Below, in pieces: positions 1-7,682 of a stretch of DNA of 64,000 nt; the first letter of the stretch is position 1; the number at the start of each line of letters is the position of its first letter. A model generated the notes under the pieces. It did not search any database. It was not told where the DNA came from and saw nothing but the letters and a program-made list of their open reading frames with translations. Source of the DNA: PALSA-610 sp038213435 (GTDB taxonomy: Bacteria > Actinomycetota > Acidimicrobiia > IMCC26256 > PALSA-610); contig JBBQTI010000014.1 in NCBI GenBank assembly GCA_038213435.1, positions 1-64,000 on the forward strand, read 5' to 3'. The position numbers and the translations under genes were made by a program.

Positions 1-279
1 TTCGGCCGGCCGTGGCGGCGCGGCCTCACCGACGTCGCCATCGGCGTGAGTGGCGTCGCGGCCGTGGTGGACCTGCGCGAGACCACTGACGCGCTCGGCC
101 GAGTGTTGCAGGCGACGGAAGTGGCCGTCGCCGACGAGATCGCGTCCGCCGCGGAGCTCGTCATGGGCAAGGCGACGAACGTCCCGGCCGCGATCGTCCG
201 CGGCGTCGATCCGGCCTGGCTTCGGGAAGGCTCGGTGCGCGAGCTGATCCGCCCGACGAGCGAGGACCTCTTCCGCTGA
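1..279 (+). CDS. fbiB: Coenzyme F420:L-glutamate ligase, C-terminal end (partial)
   Basis: This is the 3' end of a CofE/FbiB-type gamma-glutamyl ligase, which adds L-glutamates to F420-0 in the cytoplasm. The visible 92 residues begin inside the conserved FGRPWRRGLTDVAIG stretch and continue through TEVAVADE and AELVMGKA, typical of the CofE C-terminal half. The 5' end lies outside the window. In mycobacteria this domain is fused to a nitroreductase domain as FbiB; here the frame stops at TGA 277-279 and the nitroreductase continues in another frame, overlapping at CTGA. The family call is secure. Whether this is a true split gene or a frameshift is not settled. Confidence 0.9.
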   Translation, partial: FGRPWRRGLTDVAIGVSGVAAVVDLRETTDALGRVLQATEVAVADEIASAAELVMGKATNVPAAIVRGVDPAWLREGSVRELIRPTSEDLFR

Positions 280-887
280 GCACGGTCCCCGCCTTCGTCG
301 AGGCCCGCCGGTCGATCCGGGCGTTCCGGGCCGATCCGGTCCCGCGCGCCGATCTCGACGCGATCGTGGAGGCCGCGTGCCTCGCGCCCGCGCCCCATCA
401 TTCGCGTCCCTGGCGGTTTGTCGTCGTCGATACCCACGACGCCAAGCGCGCGCTCGCGCAGGGCATGGGCGTGCGCTGGCGGCGCGACCTCCTGAGCGAC
501 GGCGTCGCGACCGAGCGCGTCGACGAGCTGGTAGACGCCTCGCACCAGAAGCTCGTGCGGGCACCGGCGTTCGTCGTCGGCTGTCTCACGTGGAATGGTC
601 TCGACCGCTATCCCGACGAGCGCCGCCAGCGCGCGGAATGGGGCATGGCTCTGCTCTCCCTGGGGGCCGCGATGGAGAACCTAATGCTCACCGCGACCGA
701 TCGGGGTCTCGCGTCGTGCTGGGTCGCGGCGCCCATCTTCTGTCCCGAGGAGGCGCGCGACGCGCTGTCGCTGCCGGTCGACTGGTTGCCGCACGCGCTC
801 GTGCTCGTCGGGCTCCCTGATCCCGCCTACGTGGGCCGGACCCGGCCACCCGTACCGCTCGACGAGATCCGCCGCTTCGCCCCGTGA
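276..887 (+). CDS. Nitroreductase-family protein, FbiB C-terminal-domain homologue
   Basis: This encodes the FMN-binding nitroreductase-like half of FbiB, implicated in finishing F420 (dehydro-F420 reduction and poly-glutamylation in mycobacteria). Sequence signs are EARRSIRAFRADPVP at the N-terminus, APAPHHSRPWRFV, and GLASCWVAAPIF near the end. The first ordinary start in frame is GTG 366, but that would remove the RRSIR motif that belongs to the fold. I therefore place the start at CTG 276, which overlaps the TGA of the preceding ligase and would allow translational coupling. A frameshifted single fbiB gene is the alternative. The protein would be 203 residues, close to the mycobacterial C-terminal domain. 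Confidence 0.75.
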   Translation: MSTVPAFVEARRSIRAFRADPVPRADLDAIVEAACLAPAPHHSRPWRFVVVDTHDAKRALAQGMGVRWRRDLLSDGVATERVDELVDASHQKLVRAPAFVVGCLTWNGLDRYPDERRQRAEWGMALLSLGAAMENLMLTATDRGLASCWVAAPIFCPEEARDALSLPVDWLPHALVLVGLPDPAYVGRTRPPVPLDEIRRFAP

Positions 888-897
888 GACGCCGGCG

Positions 898-1851
898 TCA
901 ACGGACGCCGACGCGCTGACCCTTGAAGTGCTCGAGCGTGCGAGCCAAGCCGTCCTCGAGCACCGTGAACGGCTTCCAACCCAGGTGGATCCCGGCGCGG
1001 CCCGCGTCGACGGCGCTGCGTTGCAGCTCGCCGGTGCGCGCGGCGTGGTGGTGGGCGGCCTCGCGAAAACCGGTGAGCTTCGCCATCATGTCGTAGAGCT
1101 GCTGCACGCTCGTCTCGATGCCCGTGCCGATGTTCAACGTGAGCCCGCCGCCCTTCTCGACCGCGCGCATGAACGCGTCGACGACATCGTCTGCGTAGAC
1201 GAAGTCGCGGGTCTGGGATCCGTCACCGAAGATCGACGGGCGTTCGCGGTCGAGCAGCTTGGACGAGAAGATCGCGACGACACCTGCCTCACCGTGCGGG
1301 TTCTGGCGCGGTCCGTACACGTTCGCCAGCGCGAGCACGGTGTACTCGAGCCCGCGCTGGTTTCGGTAGTAGTACAGGTACTCGCCGACGGCCTTCTTCG
1401 CGACCCCGTACGGCGACTCCGGATGCTGCGCGGCGCTCTCCTTGGTGGGAATCCTTTCCGGGGTGCCGTAGAGCGTGCCGCCGGATCCCGCGAACACCAC
1501 CTTCTTCACTCCTGCCGCGATCGCACCCTCGAACACGTTGAGCGAACCGATCACGTTGACCGTCGCATCGAATACCGGCCGCGCCACGGAGACCCGCACG
1601 TCCATCTGCGCGGCGAGGTGGAAGATCACGTCGGGGCGCCGGTGCGTGATCAGCTCGACGACGGCCGGCGACGCGAGGTCGAGCCGGTGGAACGAGAATC
1701 GACGATCGGGAAGCGTCCGGGCCGTCGCGAGGTTGGCGAGCGAACCACTCGACAGATCGTCGATCACGTCGACGCGCCAGTCTTCGGCGAGGAGCCGATC
1801 GACGAGCGTCGAGCCGATGAATCCCGCGCCGCCCGTCACCAACGCCTGCAC
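898..1851 (-). CDS. NAD-dependent epimerase/dehydratase (UDP-glucose 4-epimerase type)
   Basis: A 317-residue extended short-chain dehydrogenase with the NAD-binding motif TGGAGFIGS at residues 7-15 and the catalytic YGVAK (YxxxK) typical of GalE-like enzymes. It probably interconverts UDP-hexoses or makes a related nucleotide sugar for envelope polysaccharide. The start is GTG at 1851, 12 bases after the nucleotidyltransferase stop, so it is the last gene of the minus-strand sugar cluster. Its stop lies 10 bases from the convergent nitroreductase stop. The exact substrate cannot be read from the sequence. Confidence 0.85.
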   Translation of the reverse strand: MQALVTGGAGFIGSTLVDRLLAEDWRVDVIDDLSSGSLANLATARTLPDRRFSFHRLDLASPAVVELITHRRPDVIFHLAAQMDVRVSVARPVFDATVNVIGSLNVFEGAIAAGVKKVVFAGSGGTLYGTPERIPTKESAAQHPESPYGVAKKAVGEYLYYYRNQRGLEYTVLALANVYGPRQNPHGEAGVVAIFSSKLLDRERPSIFGDGSQTRDFVYADDVVDAFMRAVEKGGGLTLNIGTGIETSVQQLYDMMAKLTGFREAAHHHAARTGELQRSAVDAGRAGIHLGWKPFTVLEDGLARTLEHFKGQRVGVR

Positions 1852-1863
1852 CCCCGGCGCTCC

Positions 1864-2967
1864 CTACTCGCGCTCGGCCGGCACGCGGCCGCCCGAGATC
1901 CGCGTCCCGGACGCGATGGTCACTCCCTCGCCGACGATGGTCTCGGCTGCGAGGGAGACGTCGGGCTTGAGGACCGCGTAGGCGCCGACGACCGAGTCGC
2001 GTACGCGACCACCATGCGAGACGCGGGCGCCGGCGTGCACCACCGCGCCGTCGAGCTCGGCGCGCGCCTCGACGACCGCGGCCGGCCCGAGTACCGATGC
2101 GCGCACGCGCGCACCGGCCTCGATGCGGGTACCGGCGCCGATCAAGACGGGCGCCTCGACGCGCGCGTCGGGCTCGATCGTCGCGTCGCCCTGAATCCAC
2201 ACACCGGACTCGACTTCGCGTGCGCCCGGTGCGGGTGGGTTCGAGAGCCGGCCGGCCAGCGCGTCGGCGTGGGCCTCGAGGTACTTCTCGGGCGTCCCGA
2301 TGTCGAGCCAGTACGCGTCGCTCCTGTAGCCCAACAGCAGTCCGGGCTGGGCCAGCATGCGCGGGAAGGTCTCGCGCTCCACGGACACGTTGAGCCGCGG
2401 CGGGATCCGGCGCAAGAATGCCGGTTCGAGGACGTACGTCCCGGCGTTGATCCAGTTGCTCGGTGCCTTGCCGGGCGCGGGCTTCTCGACGAACGCGATG
2501 ACGCTGCCATCGGCCTGCGTGGGCACCACGCCGAAGGCGCTGGGATCCTCGACCTGGGTCAGCGAGATCGTCGCCTCCGCGCCGTGCTCATCGTGAAAGC
2601 GCACCATCGCGTCGAGGTCGAGGCTCGTGAGCACGTCGCCGTTGCACACGATGATCCGTTCTTCTATTCCTTCCGCCGCGAACCGGATCGCACCGGCGGT
2701 TCCGAGCGGATCCTTCTCGACGACGTAGCGCAGGACGACGTCGCCGAACACGTCGTGGCCCGAGTCGTCGGAGGCGAAGTGCCGGTGGAACGCGTCGGGC
2801 AGATAGCCCATCGACAGCACGACTTCGTCGACGCCGTGCGACGCCAGCCAGGTGAGCTGCCGTTCGAGGTGTGGCTGATTCGCGATCGACAGCAACGGCT
2901 TCGGGGTCGTGAACGTCAGCGGTCGCAGCCGGGTTCCCTCGCCCCCGACGAGGACGACCGCCTTCAC
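1864..2967 (-). CDS. Sugar-1-phosphate nucleotidyltransferase, ManB/GMPP type
   Basis: A 367-residue enzyme that makes an NDP-sugar from NTP and sugar-1-phosphate. The N-terminal domain starts with the signature GGEGTRLRPLT and shows CNGDVLTSLDLDAM for metal and nucleotide binding. From about residue 245 a series of short hexapeptide-like repeats (GDATIEPDARVEAPVLIGAG) suggests a left-handed beta-helix, as in GDP-mannose pyrophosphorylases. The GTG start at 2967 overlaps the preceding stop by GTGA. Synteny with mycobacterial manB, between wbbL and fbiB, supports mannose-1-phosphate guanylyltransferase, but glucose-1-phosphate specificity cannot be excluded. Confidence 0.85.
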   Translation of the reverse strand: MKAVVLVGGEGTRLRPLTFTTPKPLLSIANQPHLERQLTWLASHGVDEVVLSMGYLPDAFHRHFASDDSGHDVFGDVVLRYVVEKDPLGTAGAIRFAAEGIEERIIVCNGDVLTSLDLDAMVRFHDEHGAEATISLTQVEDPSAFGVVPTQADGSVIAFVEKPAPGKAPSNWINAGTYVLEPAFLRRIPPRLNVSVERETFPRMLAQPGLLLGYRSDAYWLDIGTPEKYLEAHADALAGRLSNPPAPGAREVESGVWIQGDATIEPDARVEAPVLIGAGTRIEAGARVRASVLGPAAVVEARAELDGAVVHAGARVSHGGRVRDSVVGAYAVLKPDVSLAAETIVGEGVTIASGTRISGGRVPAERE

Positions 2968-3761
2968 GGCTTCGACGTCGCCGTCGTTGTGGGGACCGTG
3001 ACCGCCGGTGCCGCTGCCGTCGTCGCGGTCGACGCTCCCGCGGTCTCGGCCTTGCCCAACGCCTTCGCGAGGTTCGGCACCGACGGCGGATCTCCGATAC
3101 TCGCGATCGACTTGCCGGCCGGCAGGAACGCGATCACGACAATGTCGTCCTGGGAGGCCTTGTACGACGCGGGGTTGCCGGACTGCACGGTGTACTTCTG
3201 CTTGCCGCTGGTGCCGTCCCACTTCCCGGTCTCCCATTGAAAGGTCCCGGGCGCGGTCCCGCATTTGTCGCCGTTCTTCACCGTCGTGCCGAGGAAGCTG
3301 AAACCCGTCGACGACAGCTTCCAGCCCCCGTAGTCGAAGTAGCGGCCGATGGTGGTGTTCTTGCCCGCATCTTCGGACACGGCCGGCTCCATGTGGATCA
3401 CGCCGTCGTCGTGACTATGGAGTCCCGCATACACGTTCGGGTTCTTGGCCCGCGAGGGACTGCCGCCTGCGTTCGAGGCCGGCCAGTTCCAGACACCGCT
3501 ACCGCTGGAGTCGCCCATCCAGTGATCGCAGTCGTACACGCCGAGCGCCGCGTGCCAGTGGGTGTCCTTCTTCGTCGGGTTGCCCGAATCGGCGAGGAAC
3601 GGGCCGACGGGCGCAGGCTTGGTCGCCTGCGTGTAGACGATGCCCGCAATGCCGGCGATGACCACGATCGCCGTCACGCCGTACCACCAGCTGTTCTGGC
3701 GGGAGCGCTTCGCGGACCGGACGGCGGCGCGCTTGCGCTTCGCTCGAGAGGCGTTCGTCAC
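2964..3761 (-). CDS. Membrane-anchored extracytoplasmic protein with HxH motifs, function unknown
   Basis: A 265-residue protein with a basic N-terminus (AKRKRAAVRSAKRSR), one transmembrane helix (about residues 24-43, WWYGVTAIVVIAGIAGIVY) and a large outside domain. The domain contains DTHWHAALGVYDCDHW and, further on, GLHSHDDGVIHMEP, a pattern of His and Cys resembling putative metal-binding domains of actinobacterial surface proteins. A second Cys lies in GDKCG, so a disulfide is possible. The C-terminus is Ala/Thr-rich (TTAAAPAVTVPTTTATS), as in wall-exposed tails. It sits between the WbbL-like transferase and the nucleotidyltransferase. I do not recognise a function; a role in envelope assembly is only inferred from context. 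Confidence 0.75.
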   Translation of the reverse strand: MTNASRAKRKRAAVRSAKRSRQNSWWYGVTAIVVIAGIAGIVYTQATKPAPVGPFLADSGNPTKKDTHWHAALGVYDCDHWMGDSSGSGVWNWPASNAGGSPSRAKNPNVYAGLHSHDDGVIHMEPAVSEDAGKNTTIGRYFDYGGWKLSSTGFSFLGTTVKNGDKCGTAPGTFQWETGKWDGTSGKQKYTVQSGNPASYKASQDDIVVIAFLPAGKSIASIGDPPSVPNLAKALGKAETAGASTATTAAAPAVTVPTTTATSKP

Positions 3762-3771
3762 GCGGGAAAGG

Positions 3772-4653
3772 CTAGCCGGGGGCGGGACTCCCCTTGGACG
3801 CGTGCCGGGCGTGCTCGGCCATCGCCAGAAGACAACGCGTCGCGAGATACAGCGCCGCGAACGGCAGCAATACCACCCCCGCGCCGGAGAGGCGGCGCCG
3901 AGCAAATCGCCACGCGGAGCGATGGTGCTGGACGAGCATCTTGTACGGGCTCCGCGAGGTGCTCGCGCCCTGCACATGCGTGACGGCGCCCGCCGGCTCG
4001 TACGCGACGTCGAAGCCCGAACGCCGTAGGCGCCAGCAGAGGTCGAGGTCCTCCATGTACATGAAGTAGCGCTCGTCCCAACCTCCGACCGCGTCGAGCG
4101 CCCCGCGCCGCAGCCAGAGTGCCGCACCCGAGACCCAGTCGACCGAGCGGGGTTGCGAAGGGTCGGCGTCCAGCTCCCGGTAACGAGCGGTGAACGGATT
4201 GGTCGGCCACCACAGGCCCAGCAGTCCGTGCGCGACGGCGAGTGCGACCGTCGGCGAACGGCGGGCCGAGGGGTAGTCGGAGCCATCGACGTTGCGGATC
4301 CGCGGACCGCACGCGCCCAGCGCCGGCTCCTCGTCGAACCGGGCCAGCATGGCCTTCGCCGTACCGGGTTCCATCGTCAGATCAGGATTGAGGACGGCGA
4401 CGATCGACGCACGCGTCGCGGCGATCCCCAGGTTCGCGGCGCGCGCGTAGCCGACGTTCCCCGGTGACCTGATCACCTGCGCGCTCGGGATCTGATGCCG
4501 AAGCGCCTCGACCGAACCGTCATCCGACCCGTTGTCGACGACGACGAGCTCGACCTCCCCCGCGCTCGAGTCGGCGAGCACGGACCGAACGCAATCAGTG
4601 AGAAGCGACCCCGCTCGGTAGTTGACGACGACGGCAGCCCAGGCGTGGGTCAC
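3772..4653 (-). CDS. Family 2 glycosyltransferase, WbbL-like
   Basis: A 293-residue GT-A transferase with VVVNYRAG at the start, VVDNGSDDGSVEAL, the metal-binding LNPDLTMEPG, and the EDLDLCWRLRRSGFDVAYEP block of rhamnosyltransferase-like GT2 enzymes. A C-terminal hydrophobic stretch (AGVVLLPFAALYLATRCLLAM) may anchor it to the membrane. In mycobacteria the equivalent gene wbbL adds rhamnose to the decaprenyl-linked arabinogalactan linker. Position between a ManB-like gene and LCP genes agrees with such a role, but no rml genes are in the window and the sugar donor is unknown. Start is GTG 4653. Confidence 0.85.
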   Translation of the reverse strand: MTHAWAAVVVNYRAGSLLTDCVRSVLADSSAGEVELVVVDNGSDDGSVEALRHQIPSAQVIRSPGNVGYARAANLGIAATRASIVAVLNPDLTMEPGTAKAMLARFDEEPALGACGPRIRNVDGSDYPSARRSPTVALAVAHGLLGLWWPTNPFTARYRELDADPSQPRSVDWVSGAALWLRRGALDAVGGWDERYFMYMEDLDLCWRLRRSGFDVAYEPAGAVTHVQGASTSRSPYKMLVQHHRSAWRFARRRLSGAGVVLLPFAALYLATRCLLAMAEHARHASKGSPAPG

Positions 4654-4660
4654 GCGACCG

Positions 4661-5386
4661 TCAGTCCCGGAAGCGGTACTTGACGAGCGTCCACAATGCG
4701 GAGAATCCGTCGCGCCACGTGATCTTCTTGCCCTCGTCGAACTCACGCCCGGAGTATGAGATCGGCACCTCGTAGATCCGGATGCCGCGCTTGAGAATCT
4801 TCGCGGTGATCTCGGGTTCGATGTCGAAACGATTGGACTGGAGGTTCATCTCGTCGACGAGATCGTGTTCCAACAGCTTGTAGCACGTCTCCATGTCGGA
4901 GAGGGTCGTGTTGTACAGCACGTTCGTCGTCATCGAGAGGAACCGGTTTCCCATCCAGTGCAGCAAGAGCATGTTCCGCCGCTCACCGGTGAAGCGCGAT
5001 CCGTACACGACGCGCGCCCTTCCCCGTAGCACTGGATTGAGCAGCTTCGGCCAGTCCTCCGGGTCGTACTCGAGGTCGGCGTCCTGCACCAACACGTAAT
5101 CGCCGGTCGCGTGCGCGAAGCCGGTACGCAACGCCGCGCCCTTGCCCAGGTTCGCCTCGTGCATCACAACTCGCACGGTGCTGTCGCCGAGCTGGTTGAG
5201 CACGTCGCGGGTGCCGTCGTTGCTCCCGTCGTCGACGACGATGATCTCGCGCTCGATGCCGTCGGGGAGCTCGACCGCGCGCATACGCCGCAGGATCTCG
5301 ACGAGCGTGTTCCGTTCGTTGAACACTGGCACGACGACCGACAGCTTGCGTAGCTTCGCAGGCGGAGAATCGTCACGCGCGACCAT
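4661..5386 (-). CDS. Family 2 glycosyltransferase, dolichol/polyprenyl-phosphate sugar transferase type
   Basis: A 241-residue soluble GT2 domain: SVVVPVFNERNTL, IIVVDDGSNDGTRDVL, NLGKGAALRTGFAHATGDYVL and the catalytic VQDADLEYDPEDW, followed by SNRFDIEPEITAKI. This pattern is that of DPM1/ArnC-like enzymes, which move a sugar from a nucleotide to a polyprenyl phosphate at the inner face of the membrane. There is no C-terminal membrane domain. It overlaps the UXS-like gene by 14 bases and is followed 7 bases later by the WbbL-like gene. It may load a lipid carrier with a sugar for outside transfer. Confidence 0.88.
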   Translation of the reverse strand: MVARDDSPPAKLRKLSVVVPVFNERNTLVEILRRMRAVELPDGIEREIIVVDDGSNDGTRDVLNQLGDSTVRVVMHEANLGKGAALRTGFAHATGDYVLVQDADLEYDPEDWPKLLNPVLRGRARVVYGSRFTGERRNMLLLHWMGNRFLSMTTNVLYNTTLSDMETCYKLLEHDLVDEMNLQSNRFDIEPEITAKILKRGIRIYEVPISYSGREFDEGKKITWRDGFSALWTLVKYRFRD

Positions 5387-6320
5387 GGTCTCGCTCCTGC
5401 AGATACCAGTCGCGCATGCGCGTCAGACCGTCCCGCAACGTTACCGCCGGCTCCCAGCCGAGCAGCCGGCGCGCCCGGCTGATGTCGGGTCGGCGGCGGG
5501 TCGGGTCGCCAACCGGCAAGGGCTCGAAGACGACCTCCGAGCTCGAGCCCGTGACCTCGCGCACGACGTCGACCAACTCGAGCATCGTGAGCTCGTCGGG
5601 GTTGCCGACGTTCACGGGATCGCAGACGTCGGAGTCGAACAGCGCGACGATCCCGCGTACTTCGTCTGCGACGTAGCAGAACGATCGGGTCTGAATCCCG
5701 GTGCCGTACATGGTCAACGGCTTTCCGTCGATCGCCTGCATCATGAAGTTCGACACGACGCGCCCGTCGGCGGGGCGCAGGCGCGGACCGTAGGTATTGA
5801 AGATGCGCACGATCGCCGTCGGCAGCTCGTAGAGGCGGCGGTACGTGGCGGTCAGCGTCTCCGCGAATCGCTTCGCCTCGTCGTACACCGCGCGCGGCGC
5901 GCCCGGGTCGACGTTGCCGTTGTACGACTCGGATTGCGGATGCACGTCGGGATCACCGTAGACCTCACTCGTCGACGCGAGCAGAAACCGTGCGTCGTTC
6001 GCGAGCGCGAGGTCGAGGGCGCGGCGGGTTCCCAGCGAGCTCACGTCGAGGGTCTCGAGGGGGACCGAGAGATACTCGGGCGGGCTCGCGGGGCTCGCGA
6101 AGTGCAACACGCCGTCGACATTGCCATCGACGGGAAGGTCGTCGCAGACATCGGCGCGGACGAACGTGAAGCCCGGATGCTCGGCGAGGTGGGTGACGTT
6201 CTGGAGCCGGCCGGTCGACAGATTGTCGACCGCGACGACCTCGTCGCCGCGCGCGAGAAACACGTCGCAGAGATGCGATCCGATGAAACCGGATCCGCCC
6301 GTGACGACGATGCGCGCCAT
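5373..6320 (-). CDS. UDP-glucuronate decarboxylase (UDP-xylose synthase) type SDR
   Basis: A 315-residue extended SDR with TGGSGFIGSHL at the N-terminus, ASTSEVYGDP, the catalytic YDEAKRFAE and the SFCYVADEVRG block. SEVYGDP...HPQSESYNGNV followed by PRAVYDEAKR is typical of UDP-xylose synthases rather than dTDP-glucose dehydratases. It abuts UDP-glucose dehydrogenase (6321), so UDP-glucose can become UDP-glucuronate and then UDP-xylose or the 4-keto-pentose in one operon. The product probably feeds the glycosyltransferases downstream. Function fairly sure; the exact final sugar is not. Confidence 0.85.
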   Translation of the reverse strand: MARIVVTGGSGFIGSHLCDVFLARGDEVVAVDNLSTGRLQNVTHLAEHPGFTFVRADVCDDLPVDGNVDGVLHFASPASPPEYLSVPLETLDVSSLGTRRALDLALANDARFLLASTSEVYGDPDVHPQSESYNGNVDPGAPRAVYDEAKRFAETLTATYRRLYELPTAIVRIFNTYGPRLRPADGRVVSNFMMQAIDGKPLTMYGTGIQTRSFCYVADEVRGIVALFDSDVCDPVNVGNPDELTMLELVDVVREVTGSSSEVVFEPLPVGDPTRRRPDISRARRLLGWEPAVTLRDGLTRMRDWYLQERDHGRA

Positions 6321-7616
6321 CTACCGTCGCCCGACACCCTGGTACGCGAAGCCACGGCGGCGCATCGCGGCCGGATCGAGGAGGTTGCGGGCGTCGACGA
6401 TCGCGCGTCCGTGCATCGAATCGCGCACCCGGTCGAAGTCGAGCCACCGGAACTCGTCCCACTCGGTCAAGAGGACGACCACGTCGGCGTTCGTCGCCGC
6501 GTCGTAGGCGTCGGCGCAGAGCTCGATGCCGGGCACCAGTTGTCGCGGCCGGTCACCCGCACCGTGGTCGTACGCACGGACGATCGCCCCCTCCTCGAGC
6601 AGGCGACGGGCAATGAAGATTGCCGGCGAGTCCCGGAGATCGTCGGTGTCGGCCTTGAACGTCAGGCCCCAGAGTCCGACGATCACGTCGGCGAGACTCC
6701 CGCCGACCGCGCCGCGCACCTTTTCGATCATTCGTTCCCGCTGGGCCGCGTTGACGTCGACGACGCCGGCGAGCAGCTCGAAGTCATACCCCGCGGCACT
6801 CGAGATGTGCAGGAGCGCGGCAACGTCCTTCGAGAAGCAAGACCCGCCGTAGCCCGGACCCGGGTGGAGGAACTGGAACCCGATGCGCGTGTCGTAGCCC
6901 ATCCCGATCGCGACCTCACGCGCGTCGGCGTCGACCGCCTCGCACAAGTTCGCAATCGCGTTGATGAACGAGACCTTCGTTGCGAGGAAGGCGTTCGACG
7001 CGTATTTGATCATCTCCGCGGACGCGGGATCGGTGACCAGCACCGGCGCGTCGATGCGCTTGTACAGCTCGCTCACCCGCACGGCGGACTCGTGGTTCTC
7101 GCATCCGATGACGATGCGGTCCGGGTTCAGAAAATCGCGCACGGCCTGACCTTCGCGCAGGAATTCGGGATTCGACGCCACGGTAACGCCCTCGGCGCGC
7201 GCACCTGCCTCCGACAGCACGCGCTGCACGAAGCGCGTCGAGCCGACGGGGACGGTCGACTTGTTGACGACCACGGTGTTCGGCGCGAGGACCGGCGCGA
7301 TCTCCCGGGCGACGCTCTCGACGAACGAGAGATCGGCGGAACCGTCGGTTCCCTCGGGCGTCTGCACGCAGAGGAACACGATCTGGGCGCTCTGGGCTGC
7401 GGTGGCGGCTCCGACCACGAATTCGAGCCGGCGCGCCGCGAGGCCCTCCTTGATCAGCTCGCGCAGACCGAGCTCGAGGATCGGGACCTCGCCTTTTTTC
7501 AGGCGGGCGACCCGCTCGGCGTCGACGTCCGCACAGTGGACGTCGTGACCGAGGTGCGCGAAGCACGCGGCGGTGGTGAGTCCGACGTACCCGGCCCCGA
7601 TGACCGCGACCCTCAC
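6321..7616 (-). CDS. ugd: UDP-glucose 6-dehydrogenase
   Basis: A 431-residue UDP-glucose/GDP-mannose dehydrogenase: NAD-binding GAGYVGLTTAACFA at residues 7-20, NKSTVPVGS at 119-126, SNPEFLREG and the catalytic Cys260 in GPGYGGSCFSKD. It oxidises UDP-glucose twice to UDP-glucuronate with 2 NAD+. The last codons run directly into the UXS-like gene, so both are one transcript. Start is GTG 7616. The 66 bases upstream, behind the LCP gene, contain a possible internal -10 (TAGACT on the minus strand near 7660). GDP-mannose specificity is the less likely alternative. Confidence 0.93.
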   Translation of the reverse strand: MRVAVIGAGYVGLTTAACFAHLGHDVHCADVDAERVARLKKGEVPILELGLRELIKEGLAARRLEFVVGAATAAQSAQIVFLCVQTPEGTDGSADLSFVESVAREIAPVLAPNTVVVNKSTVPVGSTRFVQRVLSEAGARAEGVTVASNPEFLREGQAVRDFLNPDRIVIGCENHESAVRVSELYKRIDAPVLVTDPASAEMIKYASNAFLATKVSFINAIANLCEAVDADAREVAIGMGYDTRIGFQFLHPGPGYGGSCFSKDVAALLHISSAAGYDFELLAGVVDVNAAQRERMIEKVRGAVGGSLADVIVGLWGLTFKADTDDLRDSPAIFIARRLLEEGAIVRAYDHGAGDRPRQLVPGIELCADAYDAATNADVVVLLTEWDEFRWLDFDRVRDSMHGRAIVDARNLLDPAAMRRRGFAYQGVGRR

Positions 7617-7682
7617 GGCACGCCGCGTCCGAGACCTGACATGAAGAGCGAGTCTAGGGGCCGAAGGGCGTTCTCAGCAGCC

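Noticed and set aside
260..285. Programmed ribosomal frameshift between the two FbiB halves
   Set aside because: No standard slippery heptamer is seen before the stop (CTCTTCCGCTGA), and no strong downstream structure was recognised. A CTG restart or an indel is simpler.
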